From Limanda limanda (taxonomy: Eukaryota > Chordata > Actinopteri > Pleuronectiformes > Pleuronectidae): a stretch of 64,000 nucleotides of DNA. The position numbers and the translations under genes are program-made. The notes beneath the pieces are model-generated. The model made no database searches. It was not told the origin of the DNA and saw only the letters and a program-made list of their open reading frames with translations. Below are positions 61,374 through 64,000 of this stretch, one piece after another. Position 1 is the stretch's first letter, and the number at the start of each line of letters is the position of its first letter. The stretch covers positions 1-64,000 of the forward strand of contig NW_026870407.1 of the NCBI RefSeq assembly GCF_963576545.1, given 5' to 3'.

Positions 61374-64000
61374 CCCTTCCGAAAGTCGGAGAAGCTCAAG
61401 AATGGTACCGATCGATGCGCGTTACCCCATTTAGTGGGGGTAGAGCCTACTTGCAAGTCTCTCCGACCTTCACAAAAAAAGTTATTCAAGAATATCTCCT
61501 CAGATTTGGGGGAATTTCGTCGGTCGACCTCTTCCGAAGGTCGTACAAGCTCGGGGATGGTAGCAATCGATCCGCAGGACCCAAATTAGTCCAGATGCAA
61601 CCACTTTCCAAGTCTCTCCGACCTTCACAAAAAAAGTTATTCAAGAATATCTCTTTCTCCTATGTGCTTTCATCCCTAACCCTAACCCTAACCCTTCCGA
61701 AAGTCGGAGAAGCTCAAGGATGGTACCGATCGATGCGCGCTACCCCATTTAGTGGGGGTAGAGCCTACTTGCAAGTCTCTCCGACCTTCACAAAAAAAGT
61801 TATTCAAGAATATCTCTTTCTCCTATGTGCTTTCATCCCTAACCCTAACCCTAACCCTTCCGAAAGTCGGAGAAGCTCAAGGATGGTACCGATCGATGCG
61901 CGCAACCCCATTTAGTGGGGGTACAGCCTACTTGCAAGTCTCTCCGACCTTCACAAAAAAAGTTATTCAAGAATATCTCCTCAGATTTGGGGGAATTTCG
62001 TCGGTCGACCTCTTCCGAAGGTCGTACAAGCTCGGGGATGGTACCAATCGATCCGCAGGACCCAAATTAGTCCAGATGCAACCACTTTTCAAGTCTCTCC
62101 GACCTTCACAAAAAAAGTTATTCAAGAATATCTCTTTCTCCTATGTGCTTTCATCCCTAACCCTAACCCTAACCCTTCCGAAAGTCGGAGAAGCTCAAGG
62201 ATGGTACCGATCGATGCGCGCTACCCCATTTAGTGGGGGTAGAGCCTACTTGCAAGTCTCTCCGACCTTCACAAAAAAAGTTATTCAAGAATATCTCTTT
62301 CTCCTATGTGCTTTCATCCCTAACCCTAACCCTTCCGAAATTCGGAGAAGCTCAAGGATGGTACCGATCGATGCGCGCAACCCCATTTAGTGGGGGTAGA
62401 GCCTACTTGCAAGTCTCTCCGACCTTCACAAAAAAAGTTATTCAAGAATATCTCCTCAGATTTGGGGGAATTTCGTCGGTCGACCTCTTCCGAAGGTCGT
62501 ACAAGCTCGGGGATGGTACCAATCGATCTGCAGGACCCAAATTAGTCCAGATGCAACCACTTTCCAAGTCTCTCCGACCTTCACAAAAAAAGTTATTCAA
62601 GAATATCTCTTTCTCCTATGTGCTTTCATCCCTAACCCTAACCCTAACCCTTCCGAAAGTCGGAGAAGCTCAAGGATGGTACCGATCGATGCGCGCTACC
62701 CCATTTAGTGGGGGTAGAGCCTACTTGCAAGTCTCTCCGACCTTTACAAAAAAAGTTATTCAAGAATATCTCCTCAGATTTGGGGGAATTTCGTCGGTCG
62801 ACCTCTTCCGAAGGTCGTACAAGCTCGGGGATGGTAGCAATCGATCCGCAGGACCCAAATTAGTCCAGATGCAACCACTTTCCAAGTCTCTCCGACCTTC
62901 ACAAAAAAAGTTATTCAAGAATATCTCTTTCTCCTATGTGCTTTCATCCCTAACCCTAACCCTAACCCTTCCGAAAGTCGGAGAAGCTCAAGGATGGTAC
63001 CGATCGATGCGCGCTACCCCATTTAGTGGGGGTAGAGCCTACTTGCAAGTCTCTCCGACCTTCACAAAAAAAGTTATTCAAGAATATCTCTTTCTCCTAT
63101 GTGCTTTCATCCCTAACCCTAACCCTAACCCTTCCGAAAGTCGGAGAAGCTCAAGGATGGTACCGATCGATGCGCGCAACCCCATTTAGTGGGGGTACAG
63201 CCTACTTGCAAGTCTCTCCGACCTTCACAAAAAAAGTTATTCAAGAATATCTCCTCAGATTTGGGGGAATTTCGTCGGTCGACCTCTTCCGAAGGTCGTA
63301 CAAGCTCGGGGATGGTACCAATCGATCCGCAGGACCCAAATTAGTCCAGATGCAACCACTTTTCAAGTCTCTCCGACTTTCACAAAAAAAGTTATTCAAG
63401 AATATCTCTTTCTCCTATGTGCTTTCATCCCTAACCCTAACCCTAACCCTTCCGAAAGTCGGAGAAGCTCAAGGATGGTACCGATCGATGCGCGCTACCC
63501 CATTTAGTGGGGGTAGAGCCTACTTGCAAGTCTCTCCGACCTTCACAAAAAAAGTTATTCAAGAATATCTCTTTCTCCTATGTGCTTTCATCCCTAACCC
63601 TAACCCTAACCCTTCCGAAATTCGGAGAAGCTCAAGGATGGTACCGATCGATGCGCGCAACCCCATTTAGTGGGGGTAGAGCCTACTTGCAAGTCTCTCC
63701 GACCTTCACAAAAAAAGTTATTCAAGAATATCTCCTCAGATTTGGGGGAATTTCGTCGGTCGACCTCTTCCGAAGGTCGTACAAGCTCGGGGATGGTACC
63801 AATCGATCTGCAGGACCCAAATTAGTCCAGATGCAACCACTTTCCAAGTCTCTCCGACCTTCACAAAAAAAGTTATTCAAGAATATCTCTTTCTCCTATG
63901 TGCTTTCATCCCTAACCCTAACCCTTCCGAAAGTCGGAGAAGCTCAAGGATGGTACCGATCGATGCGCGCTACCCCATTTAGTGGGGGTAGAGCCTACTT
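61374..64000 (+). repeat. Shortened 1,274/1,280-bp HOR copies, running off the window
   Basis: GGTAGCAATCG B units at about 61559 and 62833 are 1,274 bp apart, one A+B pair (318 bp) less than in copy 3. The linked CCGAAATTCGG A units near 62336 and 63616 are 1,280 bp apart; the 6 bp is one CCCTAA. Private changes are CTCAAGAATGG with GCGTTACC near 61400, CCTTTACAAA near 62743 and CGACTTTCAC near 63376. The window ends inside the 3' part of an A unit. Confidence 0.82.

Larger units (their letters stand above)
1..64000 (+). repeat. Satellite array of A (163 bp) and B (155 bp) monomers, filling the window
   Basis: Every base belongs to one of two related tandem monomers, all in the same orientation. 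Unit boundaries are set at the shared core that begins CAAGTCTCTCC. A is 45 bp core + 40 bp A-specific middle + 78 bp 3' part. B is 45 bp core + 32 bp B-specific middle + 78 bp 3' part. The composition checks arithmetically: about 294 x 163 + 104 x 155 accounts for the 64 kb once small indels are allowed. GC is about 47% for A and 48% for B. There is no inversion, no transposon insertion and no unique spacer. The size range is typical of nucleosome-phased centromeric, pericentromeric or subtelomeric satellites (family knowledge). Which of these it is cannot be read from the sequence. The array runs off both ends of the window. Confidence 0.98.

Noticed and set aside
42..63670. Hundreds of open frames of 60-399 codons on the plus strand and 91-codon frames on the minus strand
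   Set aside because: They repeat with the satellite, overlap in all frames, begin and end at fixed monomer positions and change frame with each A unit. The 91-codon minus-strand frames simply mark the eight B' units. No domain, signal or coding bias is visible.
1..64000. CRISPR array
   Set aside because: The units are long (155-163 bp) and conserved throughout. There are no short repeats with unique spacers and no cas genes.
1..64000. Transposon or LTR-derived tandem array
   Set aside because: No terminal repeats, target-site duplications, primer-binding site or transposase-like coding sequence found in or between units.
1..64000. Bacterial or phage origin of the window
   Set aside because: There are no genes in 64 kb, and the array is nucleosome-sized with TTAGGG motifs and CpG-transition variants. 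All point to eukaryotic heterochromatin.

Overview
The whole 64 kb window is one uninterrupted, head-to-tail satellite DNA array. I see no gene, RNA gene, transposon, CRISPR array or unique sequence. Two related monomers make it up. Monomer A (163 bp, about 294 copies by eye) and monomer B (155 bp, about 104 copies) share an identical 45-bp 5' core (CAAGTCTCTCC...AATATCTC) and an ungapped 78-bp 3' part that is about 70% identical (55/78 matches by hand alignment). They differ in the middle. A carries 40 bp ending in a short telomere-like tract, (CCCTAA)3CCC. B carries 32 unrelated bp with a GGGGG tract and a GGTCGACC palindrome. All copies point the same way, so the CCCTAA strand is always on +.

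The organism is a eukaryote. Evidence: a nucleosome-sized tandem monomer, higher-order repeat (HOR) structure, TTAGGG-type telomere motifs, and recurrent variants that are mostly CpG to TpG/CpA transitions, which suggests cytosine methylation. TTAGGG is used by vertebrates, many fungi, several algae and protists, and Asparagales plants. Most other plants use TTTAGGG. I cannot name the species. A subtelomeric or centromeric/heterochromatic block is the likely setting. If it is subtelomeric, the strand orientation puts the telomere to the left.

Layout: 1-705 is a degenerate stretch with many 1-bp indels and an odd B unit, followed by regular repeats. About 706-16,600 is very homogeneous, with runs of mostly 2 or 4 A units between B units and a T-insertion B subtype (B') found only left of 19.4 kb. 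16.6-26 kb holds more variants, an 808-bp tandem duplication and one half of a 0.9-kb duplication whose other half lies 8.2 kb away. 26.0-33.1 kb is two copies of a 3,546-bp HOR. 33.7-42.7 kb is two near-identical copies of a 4,493-bp HOR (20A+8B). 42.8-56.6 kb is built from a 2,415-bp module and a 4,496-bp HOR (21A+7B; two full copies plus about half), containing 489-bp A-trimer repeats. 56.6-64 kb is a compact 1,591/1,592-bp HOR (6A+4B) that shortens to 1,274-1,280 bp. B density rises from left to right, from about one B per 3 A to one per 1.5 A.

Number of A units between successive B units, starting from the B at 383: 2,4,4,2,4,2,5,5,2,2,4,2,4,2,4,5,2,4,2,4,2,6,2,2,2,2,4,4,2,4,3,2,4,2,2,2,5,2,5,2,5,2,5,4,2,4,2,5,2,5,3,2,2,3,3,2,2,3,3,2,2,3,3,2,2,8,1,3,8,1,3,3,2,2,2,8,1,3,3,2,2,2,8,1,3,1,1,2,2,1,1,2,2,1,1,2,2,1,2,2,1,2,2.

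Open reading frames of 60-399 codons exist throughout but are an arithmetic by-product of the repeat lengths (163 = 1 mod 3, 155 = 2 mod 3, A+B = 318 = 106 codons). All counts and boundaries were made by eye. HOR boundaries are good to a few tens of bases.
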